Below, in pieces: positions 1-5,590 of a stretch of DNA of 5,590 nucleotides. The DNA is from Campylobacter sp. (GTDB lineage Bacteria; Campylobacterota; Campylobacteria; Campylobacterales; Campylobacteraceae), in contig JAFVMP010000066.1 of assembly GCA_017506845.1 (NCBI GenBank), forward strand, positions 1 to 5,590, written 5' to 3'. Every line of letters begins with the position of its first letter. Position 1 is the first letter of the stretch. The notes under the pieces are model-generated. The model was not told the origin of the DNA. It saw only the letters and a list, made by a program, of their open reading frames with translations, and did not search any database. The translations under genes were made by a program, and so were the position numbers.

Positions 1-426
1 CGCTAACTCAACCTCATAATCTAAAGTTTGTGTAATATGGCTATGACTTGGGAATATTGCCCCATCACCTAAAATATAATTTGCTCGTTTGCCAAAATAT
101 ACAGGAAATTCTCTTTTGCCATCAAATTCAATCTTTTTAAACCTATAAGACTCCTTAGCGTGTTCCATATAGTTAATTCCAAGACAAATAATATCTTGAA
201 GAGGTGATAATATTGGTGCTAAAATCTCTACACTGTCATATGGTTCACCGCCTGTTTTTGTACTAAGGTCTTCTAAAATTTGACGTTCATCTTGACTTAG
301 TGTGGTGATTAATTCGTTCATATCCTTTTTATTTATTCCAGCATAACTAATATCAATTATGCGGTTATTTGCACTTAATATACCAAGCTTTATGCTTTCA
401 TCTTTTTTATAGGTGATTAGCCTCAT
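1..426 (-). CDS. Fumarylacetoacetate hydrolase (FAH) family protein, 3' end beyond the window
   Basis: The first 142 codons are visible, starting at the ATG at 426-424; the rest lies beyond base 1. Residues 1 to about 70 form the variable N-terminal part. Next come the FAH-fold signatures: CLGINYMEHAKE at 81-92, PVYFGK at 108-113 and DYEVEL at 136-141. In this family the E-x-E pair (here Glu138 and Glu140) supplies two ligands of the catalytic Mg or Mn ion; the third, an Asp, would lie past the edge. Members are cytosolic and act as hydrolases, isomerases or decarboxylases on acylpyruvates, oxaloacetate or 2-hydroxy-dienoates. The substrate cannot be read from this fragment, so I give no gene symbol. 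The start codon overlaps the argD stop as ATGA, and AAGG at 437-434 sits 7 nt upstream, so translation is probably coupled to argD. The family call is firm and the specific activity is unknown. Confidence 0.88.
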   Translation of the reverse strand, partial: MRLITYKKDESIKLGILSANNRIIDISYAGINKKDMNELITTLSQDERQILEDLSTKTGGEPYDSVEILAPILSPLQDIICLGINYMEHAKESYRFKKIEFDGKREFPVYFGKRANYILGDGAIFPSHSHITQTLDYEVELA

Positions 427-1577
427 TTTTTAGCCTTATTTATGGCTAAATTTAGTCTTATAAAGCCCTCTTTTAGCTCTTTTTTACTTAAATTTAAAGG
501 AGGTAAAAATCTTAATGTATCCTTACCAGATCTTAAAACTAACAGCCCACACTCTAGTGCTTTAGCCACTATTTTAGCTAGAAATTCAACATCTTTTACC
601 ACTATACCTTGCATAAGGCCAATGCCAACTCTTTTTTCAAAAATATCACTATTTTCTTTTACCAATTTATCTAATTTTTTTTCAAATTTAGATATTTTTT
701 TATCTAATTTTCCACTATTTTTTAAATTTTCAAGCTCATTAAGCACATATCCAGCTACACTTGTTGCTAAAAATCCGCCACCAAATGTACTACCATGATC
801 ACCTGGAGTAAAAATCGCTTTTTTAGATGCGCATGCACCAATTGGCACTCCATTACCAAGCCCTTTAGCAAAAGTGATAATATCTGGCTCAATTTCATAA
901 ATTTTAGCTGTAACAAATTCTCCTGTTCGATAAACTCCGCACTGAACTTCATCGGTAATCAATAAGATATCACGCTCACTTAAAACCCTAGCTAACTCTT
1001 GAACTTTTTCTTTATCAAGTGGATTTATACCACCTTCACCTTGAACTAACTCAATTATAACTGCAGCTGTATTTTCATTTAAATTTTCAATAATTTCATC
1101 AATACTATTATAGAATTTAAATCCATCAGGATAAGGGGCAAAATCATCTGGATGAAATTTATCTTGTCCAGTCATTGCTAAAGTCGCAATAGTTCTGCCA
1201 TGAAATGAATTTGCAAGACTGATGATTTCACTCTTTTTGCCTTGTTTATAACCAAATTTTCTAGCTAGTTTTATAGCACACTCATTTGCTTCAGCACCAC
1301 TATTTGCAAAAAATAGTTCATACTCGCCACCGAGCAAATTTGAAATCTTATTAGCTAAGCGAGTTTGTGGAGCGATATTATATAAATTTGATGTATGAAG
1401 CAAGGTTTTAGCCTGTTTTGATATGATTTTTGCTACACCTTTATGGCTATGACCTAAAGCACAAACTCCAATCCCGCTAGCAAAATCTATATAATCTTTA
1501 CCATCATCATCCCATAAAATAGCACCATCTCCACGCACAAAGCCCACATCGGCTCTAGAATAGTTATTCATTAGCAT
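423..1577 (-). CDS. argD: Acetylornithine aminotransferase ArgD
   Basis: This 384-residue protein is a class III PLP-dependent aminotransferase of usual length for ArgD. It moves an amino group from glutamate to N-acetylglutamate 5-semialdehyde in arginine biosynthesis; many ArgD proteins also serve the succinyl-diaminopimelate step of lysine synthesis. Visible motifs are SGIGVCALGH (34-43), the cofactor-phosphate loop NSGAEANE (92-99), SFHGRT (124-129), the PLP-ring site DEVQCGVYRTG (209-219) with Asp209, the Schiff-base lysine Lys238 in FAKGLGNG, GSTFGGG (262-268) and RFLPPLN (356-362). The start at 1577 is preferred to the ATG at 1571 because AAGGA at 1589-1585 is 7 nt from the first and 13 nt from the second. 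It lies 3 nt after the transporter gene and overlaps the FAH-family gene by 4 nt. No other arg gene is in view. GABA or ornithine aminotransferase is less likely given the SGIGVCALGH and RFLPPL signatures. Confidence 0.93.
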   Translation of the reverse strand: MLMNNYSRADVGFVRGDGAILWDDDGKDYIDFASGIGVCALGHSHKGVAKIISKQAKTLLHTSNLYNIAPQTRLANKISNLLGGEYELFFANSGAEANECAIKLARKFGYKQGKKSEIISLANSFHGRTIATLAMTGQDKFHPDDFAPYPDGFKFYNSIDEIIENLNENTAAVIIELVQGEGGINPLDKEKVQELARVLSERDILLITDEVQCGVYRTGEFVTAKIYEIEPDIITFAKGLGNGVPIGACASKKAIFTPGDHGSTFGGGFLATSVAGYVLNELENLKNSGKLDKKISKFEKKLDKLVKENSDIFEKRVGIGLMQGIVVKDVEFLAKIVAKALECGLLVLRSGKDTLRFLPPLNLSKKELKEGFIRLNLAINKAKK

Positions 1578-1580
1578 AAA

Positions 1581-2204
1581 TTAATCCTTATAGTGAATTT
1601 GCGGCAAATTCCAATTTCTATAATATGCTACAAGCCGCCATGTAACACCAAATGTAAATAACACAAAAATACAATAAATATTAGTTAGTCCTGCTAGATG
1701 CATTAGATAATAAATCGCTCCAACACCCATACTAATCGTACCATATAATCCAGTTTTTAAAAACCACGGAACCTCATTTAATAGTACATCACGCATAATT
1801 CCGCCACCAACACCATTAAAAAACGCCACCATAATAACACCAAAGATATTTAAGCCAAACTCAAGTGAAACAATTGCTCCAACAATAGAAAAGCTTACTA
1901 CATCTACTGCATCAGTCATAATAAATATAAATTTTTTATCTAGATTACTTCTTTCTTTTTGGTGAAATTTAAGTAAAAACGCCAAAATCATAACAGCCAA
2001 TACAATACAAACAGGAATATAATGTGTAAAAGAATATACAGGGCGACCCACGATCATATCGCGAATCAATCCTCCACCAAGTGCAGTTAAAAATGCTGCT
2101 AAAAATACGCCTAGCCAGTCACAGCCTCTGCGTATTCCAAACAAAAATCCGCTCAAAGATGCTGAGGCTATACCGACATATTCTGCAAATAAAAAAGCTT
2201 CCAT
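1581..2204 (-). CDS. Glycine-transporter / TRIC-like (UPF0126) inner-membrane protein
   Basis: This 207-residue, very hydrophobic protein has the duplicated architecture of the UPF0126 family (YadS/YicG type), now described as glycine transporter domain and often annotated as a trimeric intracellular cation channel homologue. The first repeat carries GGGLIRDMIVGRP (43-55) and the second GGGIMRDVLLNEVPW (133-147). Each repeat comprises about three membrane helices, roughly at 8-24, 31-45, 62-78, 95-113, 116-134 and 150-170, and a seventh lies near 174-192. A charged loop (HQKERSNLDKK, 81-91) separates the repeats. The only in-frame start is the ATG at 2204, because a stop lies just upstream at 2222-2220. 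No clear Shine-Dalgarno sequence precedes it, so coupling to the flavodoxin gene 24 nt upstream is plausible. The substrate is not determined by sequence; glycine uptake is known for some relatives and is only an inference here. Confidence 0.88.
   Translation of the reverse strand: MEAFLFAEYVGIASASLSGFLFGIRRGCDWLGVFLAAFLTALGGGLIRDMIVGRPVYSFTHYIPVCIVLAVMILAFLLKFHQKERSNLDKKFIFIMTDAVDVVSFSIVGAIVSLEFGLNIFGVIMVAFFNGVGGGIMRDVLLNEVPWFLKTGLYGTISMGVGAIYYLMHLAGLTNIYCIFVLFTFGVTWRLVAYYRNWNLPQIHYKD
1585..1589 (-). promoter_or_regulatory. Ribosome binding site deciding the argD start
   Basis: AAGGA on the minus strand lies 7 nt before the ATG at 1577 and 13 nt before the in-frame ATG at 1571, which favours the upstream start. 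It lies inside the last codons of the membrane-protein gene, so ribosomes finishing that gene end directly over it. Confidence 0.7.
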
Positions 2205-2228
2205 TACTAACTTTGAGCTTTATAAAAT

Positions 2229-2714
2229 TTAAAATTCAGATTTAATAGATTCAACCCATTTATCAGCTCTAACTTGCCAATCTTTGTCATTTTTATAATC
2301 AATTGCAAGACCAATAAATTTGCCATTTATAAATGATAGTGAATTTTTAAACGCATATCCATCAATATCAGTAGCACCAACAAGTTTAACACCACGAATA
2401 TGTGGTAAAAACTCCACTAAACCATCAAGAAATGTCGTAGGATGTTTAACCTGTCCGCCTACACCTACTAAAGCTAGAGTTTTACCGCCAAACTCAGCCT
2501 CAGCTATAATATCCAATTTAGCTTTGAAATCTTTTTGTAAATCACCATGACCATGAGTAGAAGCTGCAAAAATTAATTTATCATAGCTATTTAAAAAATC
2601 AAGTGTAAGTTCTTTTGCATCAATTATCTCGCTATCAAAATTCTTTGCTATATACTCTGCAACTACTTTTGTATCGCCAGCATTTGTACCATATACTACG
2701 CCAACTTTTGCCAT
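2229..2714 (-). CDS. fldA: Flavodoxin, divergent
   Basis: This 161-residue soluble FMN electron carrier has the size of epsilonproteobacterial FldA. The FMN phosphate loop is GTNAGDT at 9-15. The 50s loop is STHGHGDLQ at 52-60, matching the GDLQ typical of Campylobacter and Helicobacter FldA. The 90s loop begins GVGGQ at 84-88. Near the C-terminus, GKFIGLAID (131-139) and WVESIK (153-158) also match the family. It departs from the usual pattern: His54 and His91 stand where the aromatics that sandwich the flavin commonly lie, Gly87 replaces the usual Asp of GDQ, and the conserved NQxDLTDxR stretch is replaced by 141-150. In this group flavodoxin accepts electrons from 2-oxoacid oxidoreductases, so its place next to oorDABC makes sense. 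The start at 2714 has AAGGA 5 nt upstream. It may be a second, specialised flavodoxin, so the symbol is less certain than the family. Confidence 0.87.
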   Translation of the reverse strand: MAKVGVVYGTNAGDTKVVAEYIAKNFDSEIIDAKELTLDFLNSYDKLIFAASTHGHGDLQKDFKAKLDIIAEAEFGGKTLALVGVGGQVKHPTTFLDGLVEFLPHIRGVKLVGATDIDGYAFKNSLSFINGKFIGLAIDYKNDKDWQVRADKWVESIKSEF

Positions 2715-2747
2715 TTTTTTCCTTTAATATTTAAATTTAAAGCAGAA

Positions 2748-2753
2748 ATTATA
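2748..2753 (-). promoter_or_regulatory. Putative sigma-70 -10 box for the flavodoxin operon
   Basis: The minus strand reads TATAAT from 2753 to 2748, an exact consensus -10 element, in the intergenic region after oorC. Upstream are T-runs (around 2771-2767 and 2762-2757) instead of a TTGACA box, as is usual for Campylobacter vegetative promoters. Transcription would start near 2741, leaving a leader of about 26 nt with the ribosome binding site AAGGA at 2724-2720. This is inferred from sequence alone. Confidence 0.6.
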
Positions 2754-2800
2754 TCAAAGTAAAGTCTAAAATTTGCTTAATTATTTTGTTATAATAAGAT

Positions 2801-2827
2801 ACCAAAGCCATAAATATTGGCTTTGGT
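2801..2827 (-). terminator. Hairpin terminator after oorC
   Basis: A perfect 10-bp inverted repeat, ACCAAAGCCA (2801-2810) and TGGCTTTGGT (2818-2827), encloses a 7-nt loop. It begins 9 nt after the oorC stop codon. On the minus strand the stem is followed by ATCTTATTATAA, which is U-rich but not a clean U-run. Its place between oorC and the flavodoxin promoter suggests the end of the oor transcript; partial read-through is possible. Confidence 0.65.
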
Positions 2828-2836
2828 TTAATTAAG

Positions 2837-3391
2837 TTATTGCATACACTTAGCAGCGTACGCAAGTCCTAGATCATAAGCTTTATTGTTTGCTTCTTTT
2901 ACCTTATCTGGAACTGAGCTTAGCATCTTAGTTCTTACTATCTCTTCATCCATTACGCCTGTAAATTTTACAGCTACACCAAGAGCTACAACGCTTTGAG
3001 TAATTACATTACCAACTTCATCTTTTGCAATTGATATAATTGGAATTTCATAGATTTTCCAGCGTTTTTTATCTGCTTCGCTAGGTTTAACCAAATTTGG
3101 CTCAACTACGATGATACCACCATCTTTTACGCCATCTTTAAATGTATCATAGCTATTTTGAGCAGTTGCAAGCATAAAGCAAATTTCACCTTCATTTGCA
3201 TATGGATACTTAATCTCTTCATCGCTTAAAATGATATCAACCTTAGTTGGTCCACCACGTACTTGAGATGTGTATGTAGATGCTTTTACGCCATATCCAC
3301 CAGCTTCAATTTTAGCTGCTGAAAGAATCTCACCAGCTAAGATAACACCTTGACCGCCAACACCAACAAATCTTAACTCTGCTAAACTCAT
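2837..3391 (-). CDS. oorC: 2-oxoglutarate:acceptor oxidoreductase gamma subunit OorC
   Basis: This 184-residue protein is the gamma (catalytic-domain) subunit of the 2-oxoacid:ferredoxin/flavodoxin oxidoreductase family. The N-terminal glycine-rich motif GVGGQGV is at 10-16, followed by SAAKIEAGGYGVKAS (24-38) and the conserved QVRGG at 43-47. No iron-sulfur cysteine motif is expected in this subunit, and none is seen. The length fits the family. With OorA, OorB and OorD it forms the cytosolic complex that makes succinyl-CoA from 2-oxoglutarate. The ATG at 3391-3389 overlaps the oorB stop as ATGA, and GAGGAG 5 nt upstream is a strong ribosome binding site inside oorB, so synthesis is probably coupled. 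It is the last gene of the cluster before a hairpin. The four-gene context separates it from the gamma subunit of pyruvate oxidoreductase. Confidence 0.95.
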   Translation of the reverse strand: MSLAELRFVGVGGQGVILAGEILSAAKIEAGGYGVKASTYTSQVRGGPTKVDIILSDEEIKYPYANEGEICFMLATAQNSYDTFKDGVKDGGIIVVEPNLVKPSEADKKRWKIYEIPIISIAKDEVGNVITQSVVALGVAVKFTGVMDEEIVRTKMLSSVPDKVKEANNKAYDLGLAYAAKCMQ

Positions 3392-4233
3392 ATTATCTCC
3401 TCAAAGTTGACTTTTGTCTTATTTTGAGCTGCTTCTTTTACTTTAGCATATGCTTTGCAATACTCTATACGATTTTCATCTTTAAATAATATACCTGTAG
3501 GGAATTTGCCTTTTTTCTCTTCATCGCTAAGAGTGTCAAATTTAGCCTTAGATACTGTTCTATCATCTATCCATTTAACCATTTGAGTAGCTTCGCCCAT
3601 TTTGTTTTTTCTACCTAGATTAATATGGCAATTAGAGAATATATCAAAGAAGCTATAACCTTCGTGTTTAAAGCCTTCTATTAACATTTTTTCAATTCTA
3701 GTTGGGTTAATAACAGTCTCACGACCAACAAATGTTGCACCAGCAGCAGTTGCTAGTTTAGCAGCATCAAAGTTTGGATCGATATTACCCCATTGAGCTG
3801 TAACAGTCCAAAAACCTTGCGGAGTTGTAGGACTTGTTTGTGAGTTTGTAAGACCATAGATAAAGTTATTAATTAAAATATGATTAATATCTATATTTCT
3901 ACGACAACCATGAATTGTATGATTACCACCGATTGCTAAGCCATCGCCATCACCAGTTACTACAATTACATGTTTTTCTGGATTTGCCAGCTTAATACCT
4001 GTAGCATATGCAATTGCACGGCCGTGAGTTGTATGTACTGTATTGCAATTTACATAGCTTGAGAAGCGTCCGCTACATCCAATACCACTTACTACACAAA
4101 CATCATCCATATTCCAGCCCATTGCATCGATAGCACGGATAACACTTTTTAAGATGACACCATCACCGCAACCCCAGCACCAAAGTGTTGGCATTTTACT
4201 TGTTCTTAAATAATTATCATAATTAAAAGCCAT
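3388..4233 (-). CDS. oorB: 2-oxoglutarate:acceptor oxidoreductase beta (TPP-binding) subunit OorB
   Basis: This 281-residue subunit binds thiamine pyrophosphate and a [4Fe-4S] cluster and passes electrons from the decarboxylated 2-oxoglutarate intermediate to the acceptor. The TPP/Mg motif runs from GDGDGLAIGGNH (95-106) to NNFIYGLTNSQ (122-132). Four cysteines, Cys19 and Cys22 (CWGCG), Cys53 (GIGCSGR) and Cys202 (SNCHINLG), match the spacing of cluster ligands in structurally known beta subunits of this family. HTTHGRA (68-74) is the conserved GR segment that follows. The product length is typical. The start at 4233 is preceded by AAGGAG 8 nt upstream, inside the end of oorA, and the gene begins 2 nt after oorA. 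The alternative, a branched-chain or pyruvate oxidoreductase beta subunit, is unlikely beside this OorA and OorD. Confidence 0.96.
   Translation of the reverse strand: MAFNYDNYLRTSKMPTLWCWGCGDGVILKSVIRAIDAMGWNMDDVCVVSGIGCSGRFSSYVNCNTVHTTHGRAIAYATGIKLANPEKHVIVVTGDGDGLAIGGNHTIHGCRRNIDINHILINNFIYGLTNSQTSPTTPQGFWTVTAQWGNIDPNFDAAKLATAAGATFVGRETVINPTRIEKMLIEGFKHEGYSFFDIFSNCHINLGRKNKMGEATQMVKWIDDRTVSKAKFDTLSDEEKKGKFPTGILFKDENRIEYCKAYAKVKEAAQNKTKVNFEEII
3397..3402 (-). promoter_or_regulatory. Strong ribosome binding site for oorC inside oorB
   Basis: GAGGAG on the minus strand lies 5 nt before the oorC ATG and within the last codons of oorB. Together with the ATGA stop/start overlap it points to coupled, balanced production of the beta and gamma subunits. 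Confidence 0.75.
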
Positions 4234-4235
4234 AA

Positions 4236-5357
4236 TTAAAACTCCTTGACTTTACTAATAATTTCGCTTGGGCTAATTGGTCTGCCGTTTGCTTTTAATA
4301 GTGTTTTAAAATCATCTCTTAAAGAGCATCTTTGTATCTCGCCTAGATATTGACCCATATTTAGCTCAGTTACTAGAATATTTTTAAATTTAGCACAAAT
4401 TTCTTTGATTTTTGCCTCTGGACTTGGCCATAATGTAATAGGTCTAAATATACCAGCTTTAATTCCTTCAGATCTTAATTTATCAACTGCTTCTTTAGCT
4501 GCTAGGCTTACACTGCCATAACAGATTATACATACATCAGCATCTTCTAGTTTATACTCTTCAAATTTAATAACTTCATCTAAGTGAGCATGAATTTTAT
4601 TAAATAGTCTTTTAATATTATAATCTACAATCTTACCATCTTCAGTTGGGAAACCTGTAGGACCATGATGAAGACCAGTAATATGATAGCGATAGCCTTT
4701 AAAGAATGGATTTAGAGTTGCTGGTTCATCCTCTTTAGCTTCATATGGATTATACTCAGCTGGATCTCCAGTAAACTCGCGTCTTGGTTCAATAACTAAA
4801 TCGCTTACTTCTGGAATAACTGCTTTACCTTGCATATGACCAATAGTCTCATCAAGTAGTAGAAATACTGGTGTGCTAAATCTATTTGCTAGATTAAATG
4901 CTCTTACAGTTTCAGTATAAATTTCATCTAAATTTCCTGGAGCCACTGCGATAGAACAAAAATCACCATGACTTGGGCTTTTAGCTTGTAATACATCGCC
5001 TTGAGCTACACGAGTTGGTAGACCAGTAGATGGGCCACCACGCATTACATTTGCAATAACTAGTGGAATCTCAGCAATAAATCCAAGACCAATCTGTTCA
5101 GCCTTTAGCGATATACCAGGTCCAGAACTTGCAGTCATAGCTTTTGCCCCGCTCATACTAGCACCAAGAGCTACTGAAATACCAGCAATCTCATCTTCCA
5201 TTTGTATAAAATTTCCACCATTTTTTGGTAGCATTACGCTTAATTCATGCGCTATTTCACTTGATGGTGTAATAGGATAACCACCAAAAAAATTACAGCC
5301 ACACTCAATAGCTGCTTTTGCTGCCAAAGCATTTCCTGTTGTTATTAATTCTCTCAT
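4236..5357 (-). CDS. oorA: 2-oxoglutarate:acceptor oxidoreductase alpha subunit OorA
   Basis: This 373-residue alpha subunit carries the substrate- and TPP-contacting domains of the enzyme. YPITPSSE (27-34) is the 2-oxoacid-binding motif, with Thr30 at the position that contacts the substrate carboxylate in relatives. MEDEIAG (53-59) supplies the Glu near the TPP ring. ASSGPG (76-81), RGGPSTGLPT (106-115) and HGPTGFPT (231-238) are strongly conserved in KorA/OorA proteins. The C-terminal domain (about 272-373) has CYGSVS (279-284), FRPITLWP (304-311) and ELNMGQYLGEI (331-341). The protein has the usual length for an alpha subunit that is not fused to the gamma domain, which agrees with a separate oorC. 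The ATG at 5357 has AAGGA 6 nt upstream overlapping the oorD stop region, and the gap to oorD is 9 nt. Confidence 0.96.
   Translation of the reverse strand: MRELITTGNALAAKAAIECGCNFFGGYPITPSSEIAHELSVMLPKNGGNFIQMEDEIAGISVALGASMSGAKAMTASSGPGISLKAEQIGLGFIAEIPLVIANVMRGGPSTGLPTRVAQGDVLQAKSPSHGDFCSIAVAPGNLDEIYTETVRAFNLANRFSTPVFLLLDETIGHMQGKAVIPEVSDLVIEPRREFTGDPAEYNPYEAKEDEPATLNPFFKGYRYHITGLHHGPTGFPTEDGKIVDYNIKRLFNKIHAHLDEVIKFEEYKLEDADVCIICYGSVSLAAKEAVDKLRSEGIKAGIFRPITLWPSPEAKIKEICAKFKNILVTELNMGQYLGEIQRCSLRDDFKTLLKANGRPISPSEIISKVKEF
4242..4247 (-). promoter_or_regulatory. Ribosome binding site for oorB inside oorA
   Basis: AAGGAG on the minus strand lies 8 nt before the oorB ATG and overlaps the last codons of oorA. 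It supports the start at 4233. Confidence 0.7.
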
Positions 5358-5366
5358 TTAATATCC

Positions 5367-5590
5367 TTAATTGACTTTCCTAAAATGATTTGCCTTAATT
5401 GCGGCTGCTCTCTCTTTTGCTTCAGGGCTAAGTTTTGCAAATTTAAACCCTTTTTCAGCTACATAAATAGCAAAATCAGGACAGTGAAGCTCACAATCCC
5501 TACAGCCAATACATGCCTCAGGATGACTAACTTCAATCATCATTCCTTGAATAGCATGGATATCTTCTTTCATATTCAAAACACCAGCAG
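5367..5590 (-). CDS. oorD: OorD, ferredoxin-like delta subunit, 5' end beyond the window
   Basis: This is the C-terminal part of the small [4Fe-4S] subunit of 2-oxoglutarate:acceptor oxidoreductase, about 73 full codons. The cluster motif CIGCRDCELHCP has its cysteines encoded at 5513-5511, 5504-5502, 5495-5493 and 5483-5481, followed by DFAIYVAEK. The frame stays open to the window edge, and its first residues read AGVL. In related OorD proteins (roughly 100-115 residues) that stretch directly follows the last cysteine-proline of a first cluster motif, so the true start and a second four-cysteine motif should lie outside the window. A TTG at 5579 could be mistaken for the start but has no ribosome binding site and would remove one cluster. 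The gene heads the cluster as oorD-A-B-C and probably relays electrons from OorB to flavodoxin or ferredoxin. Confidence 0.92.
   Translation of the reverse strand, partial: AGVLNMKEDIHAIQGMMIEVSHPEACIGCRDCELHCPDFAIYVAEKGFKFAKLSPEAKERAAAIKANHFRKVN

Noticed and set aside
442..798. Plus-strand open frame of 118 codons opposite argD
   Set aside because: Its product is a low-complexity Ser/Phe/Leu/Lys string with no domain. It lies wholly opposite the well-supported argD, so it is a shadow frame.
767..952. Second minus-strand open frame of 61 codons inside argD
   Set aside because: It is the out-of-frame reading of argD, with no ribosome binding site and no recognisable motif.
1571..1577. Alternative argD start at the second ATG (1571)
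   Set aside because: The AAGGA site is 13 nt away from it but 7 nt from the ATG at 1577, so the first ATG is better.
2320..2550. Plus-strand open frame of 76 codons opposite the flavodoxin
   Set aside because: It is antisense to a clear flavodoxin reading frame and has no family features. The Pro/Ser-rich content comes from the complementary codons.
2725..2740. AT-rich palindromic stretch (ATTTAAATTT) upstream of the flavodoxin gene, considered as an operator
   Set aside because: Short AT palindromes are expected by chance at this base composition. It does not resemble a complete Fur or other known box that I could support.
2837..5590. Pyruvate or branched-chain 2-oxoacid oxidoreductase instead of Oor
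   Set aside because: The separate D-A-B-C order, the YPITPSSE and HGPTGFPT motifs of the alpha subunit, and the OorD sequence fit the 2-oxoglutarate enzyme of Campylobacter and Helicobacter better.
1..5590. Search for a hidden mobile, defence, CRISPR or RNA element
   Set aside because: No direct-repeat array, tRNA-like cloverleaf, transposase, integrase or long unexplained gap was seen. Nearly all bases are in conserved metabolic genes.

Overview
The window is AT-rich and reads as a chromosomal segment of a Campylobacter-type epsilonproteobacterium (Campylobacterota). The main evidence is a gene cluster in the order D-A-B-C for the four-subunit 2-oxoglutarate:acceptor oxidoreductase (Oor). 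That order and the subunit sequences are characteristic of Campylobacter and Helicobacter. The compact gene spacing, AAGGA-type ribosome binding sites and a TATAAT -10 box without a clear -35 box fit the same group. I cannot fix the species from the sequence. All genes lie on the minus strand, so transcription runs from high to low coordinates.

Region 1 (5590 down to about 2801) is the distal part of the oorDABC operon. OorD, a ferredoxin-like subunit, is cut by the window edge. OorA, OorB and OorC are complete. Together they form the ferredoxin/flavodoxin-type enzyme that converts 2-oxoglutarate and CoA to succinyl-CoA and CO2, replacing the NAD-linked 2-oxoglutarate dehydrogenase of the TCA cycle. 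Spacings are 9 nt, 2 nt and a 4-nt ATGA overlap, and each internal ribosome binding site lies in or across the end of the preceding gene. A 10-bp hairpin just after oorC probably ends this transcript.

Region 2 (about 2760 down to 1) is a second apparent operon. It has its own TATAAT promoter, then a divergent flavodoxin, a two-repeat glycine-transporter/TRIC-like (UPF0126) membrane protein, acetylornithine aminotransferase ArgD, and a fumarylacetoacetate hydrolase (FAH) family protein cut by the window start. Gaps are 24 nt, 3 nt and a 4-nt ATGA overlap. The four genes do not form one recognised pathway. The flavodoxin could serve Oor as electron acceptor, while the other three concern small-molecule transport, arginine biosynthesis and an unknown C-C hydrolase, isomerase or decarboxylase step.

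No intergenic stretch is longer than about 120 bases. I see no tRNA, rRNA, CRISPR, insertion sequence, phage or defence element. This is mostly core metabolism, and I do not see a new system. The observations most worth checking are the unusual FMN-binding loops of the flavodoxin, the mixed content of the second operon, and the false short start that the truncated oorD invites.
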